This document shows positions 63,369-64,000 of a stretch of 64,000 nucleotides of DNA, piece by piece. Position 1 is the first letter of the stretch. Every line of letters begins with the position of its first letter. Under the pieces are notes generated by a model. The model did not search any database and had not been told where the DNA came from. It saw only the letters and a program-made list of their open reading frames with translations. Both the position numbers and the translations under genes were made by a program. Source of the DNA: Njordibacter sp905182035 (GTDB lineage Bacteria > Pseudomonadota > Gammaproteobacteria > Pseudomonadales > Balneatricaceae); the NCBI RefSeq assembly GCF_047730075.1, contig NZ_CP159831.1:2666001-2730000 (forward strand), given 5' to 3'.

Positions 63369-64000
63369 ATGAAGACTCATCACATCCTCATAGTAGAAGA
63401 TGAAGCTATTACTCGAACTAAGCTTGCAGGCTACTTTGAGTCAGAGGGTTATCGTGTCACTGCTGTGAGCTGTGCAAGAGAAATGCGAATTGTCATCAAC
63501 CAAGAAGACATCAGCATGCTTCTGTTAGATATTAACTTACCAGATGAAAGTGGTTTATTGCTGGCCCGCGAAGTAAGAGCCACAAGCAATATGGGCATCG
63601 TATTGGTGACGGGTAAAACTGACGACATAGACCGTATTGTTGGACTAGAAATAGGCGCCGACGATTATGTCACTAAACCGTTTAACCCACGAGAACTTTT
63701 AGCACGAGTGACTAACCTGTTGCGGCGCATTCATAGTCATAGTAAAGAACCCGTACAACACAAATCCATCTACCCTTTTGATGGTTTAGTGTTAGACGCC
63801 TCTCGTCGCCATTTACTGGGCCGAGATCAACAAGAGATTAAATTGACTAGAGCTGAATTTGAACTCTTGTATGTATTTATGACCCACCCAGGTCAAGTAC
63901 TTAACCGTGATCGTTTATTATCCCAAGTCACCCATCGCAGCTGGGATCCAAACGATCGCACCATAGATGTGTTAATCATGCGTTTAAGGCGAAAGTTGGA
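63369..64000 (+). CDS. torR: TorR-like response regulator (OmpR/PhoB family), cut by the window edge
   Basis: 210 complete codons are visible. The receiver domain has the acidic pair in LIVEDEAIT, phosphoacceptor Asp54 in LLLDINLPDESG, and Lys103 in ADDYVTKPF. The C-terminal winged helix reads KLTRAEFELLYVFMTHPGQVLNRDRLLSQ, then DRTIDVLIMRLRRKL. It resembles E. coli TorR over its whole length, including LLLDINLPDE, IVLVTG, DRIVGLE and the recognition helix. TorR activates the TMAO reductase operon on TMAO signals from TorS. Here it lies beside the TMAO transporter and demethylase. A partner kinase is expected beyond the edge. Confidence 0.82.
   Translation, partial: MKTHHILIVEDEAITRTKLAGYFESEGYRVTAVSCAREMRIVINQEDISMLLLDINLPDESGLLLAREVRATSNMGIVLVTGKTDDIDRIVGLEIGADDYVTKPFNPRELLARVTNLLRRIHSHSKEPVQHKSIYPFDGLVLDASRRHLLGRDQQEIKLTRAEFELLYVFMTHPGQVLNRDRLLSQVTHRSWDPNDRTIDVLIMRLRRKL

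Noticed and set aside
1..64000. CRISPR arrays, insertion sequences, tRNA and rRNA genes
   Set aside because: No regularly spaced repeats, no transposase-like protein, no cloverleaf with the T-loop consensus and no rRNA-like stretch were seen.

Overview
The window reads as chromosomal DNA of a marine, probably uncultured gammaproteobacterium. The NuoC-NuoD fusion, the Escherichia-type 13-gene nuo order, the TctABC/Bug uptake system and a complete TMAO uptake and demethylation module all point that way. Base composition is moderately A+T rich. I see no rRNA, tRNA, insertion sequence or CRISPR array. Lineage below class cannot be fixed by eye.

Positions 1-18,500 hold a loose set of mostly single genes: a Bax-inhibitor-type membrane protein, a CocE/NonD hydrolase, a DUF6279 lipoprotein, an acyl-CoA synthetase with a MaoC hydratase, a NAPE-PLD-like lipoprotein, a HAD protein that has lost its catalytic aspartates, a CIA30 protein, an EamA exporter, a HugZ-like haem protein, an exonuclease/GIY-YIG fusion, a phytanoyl-CoA dioxygenase and a serine hydrolase. 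A 35-base near-identical repeat links the 3' ends of two unrelated genes here (11,961 and 16,257). Positions 18,700-26,700 are a minus-strand carboxylate catabolism block: acyl-CoA ligase, ketopantoate-reductase family, fumarylacetoacetase family, TctC-TctB-TctA transporter and an SDR. Positions 27,000-33,400 hold a TauE/DUF1634 pair, a string of three tiny membrane proteins, a cyclic-nucleotide-type phosphodiesterase with an EamA transporter, an AraC regulator divergent from a peroxiredoxin-like gene, and a CBS protein.

Positions 33,679-48,486 are a complete complex I operon, nuoA-B-CD-E-F-G-H-I-J-K-L-M-N, ending in an intrinsic terminator.

Positions 48,959-64,000 are the most interesting part, a trimethylamine N-oxide (TMAO) utilisation island. 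On the plus strand are Tdm (TMAO demethylase, DUF1989-GcvT) and the TmoX-TmoW-TmoV transporter. On the minus strand are GmaS (gamma-glutamylmethylamide synthetase) and MgsABC (N-methylglutamate synthase), with an unrecognised 127-residue protein at the end of the operon. mgsC as given carries an apparent one-base frameshift near 51,700. Three regulators surround the module: a GlxA/GbdR-type AraC protein, a FadR-type GntR protein, and, at the right edge, a response regulator that closely resembles TorR of the E. coli TMAO respiration system. Two identical decamers differing by one base from the E. coli tor box lie upstream of tdm and of the AraC-type gene. An ATACCAAT octamer recurs in the gmaS/gntR gap. 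The picture I infer is a TorR-type TMAO sensor rewired from anaerobic respiration to aerobic TMAO demethylation. Dimethylamine monooxygenase and N-methylglutamate dehydrogenase, needed to complete the pathway, are not in the window.
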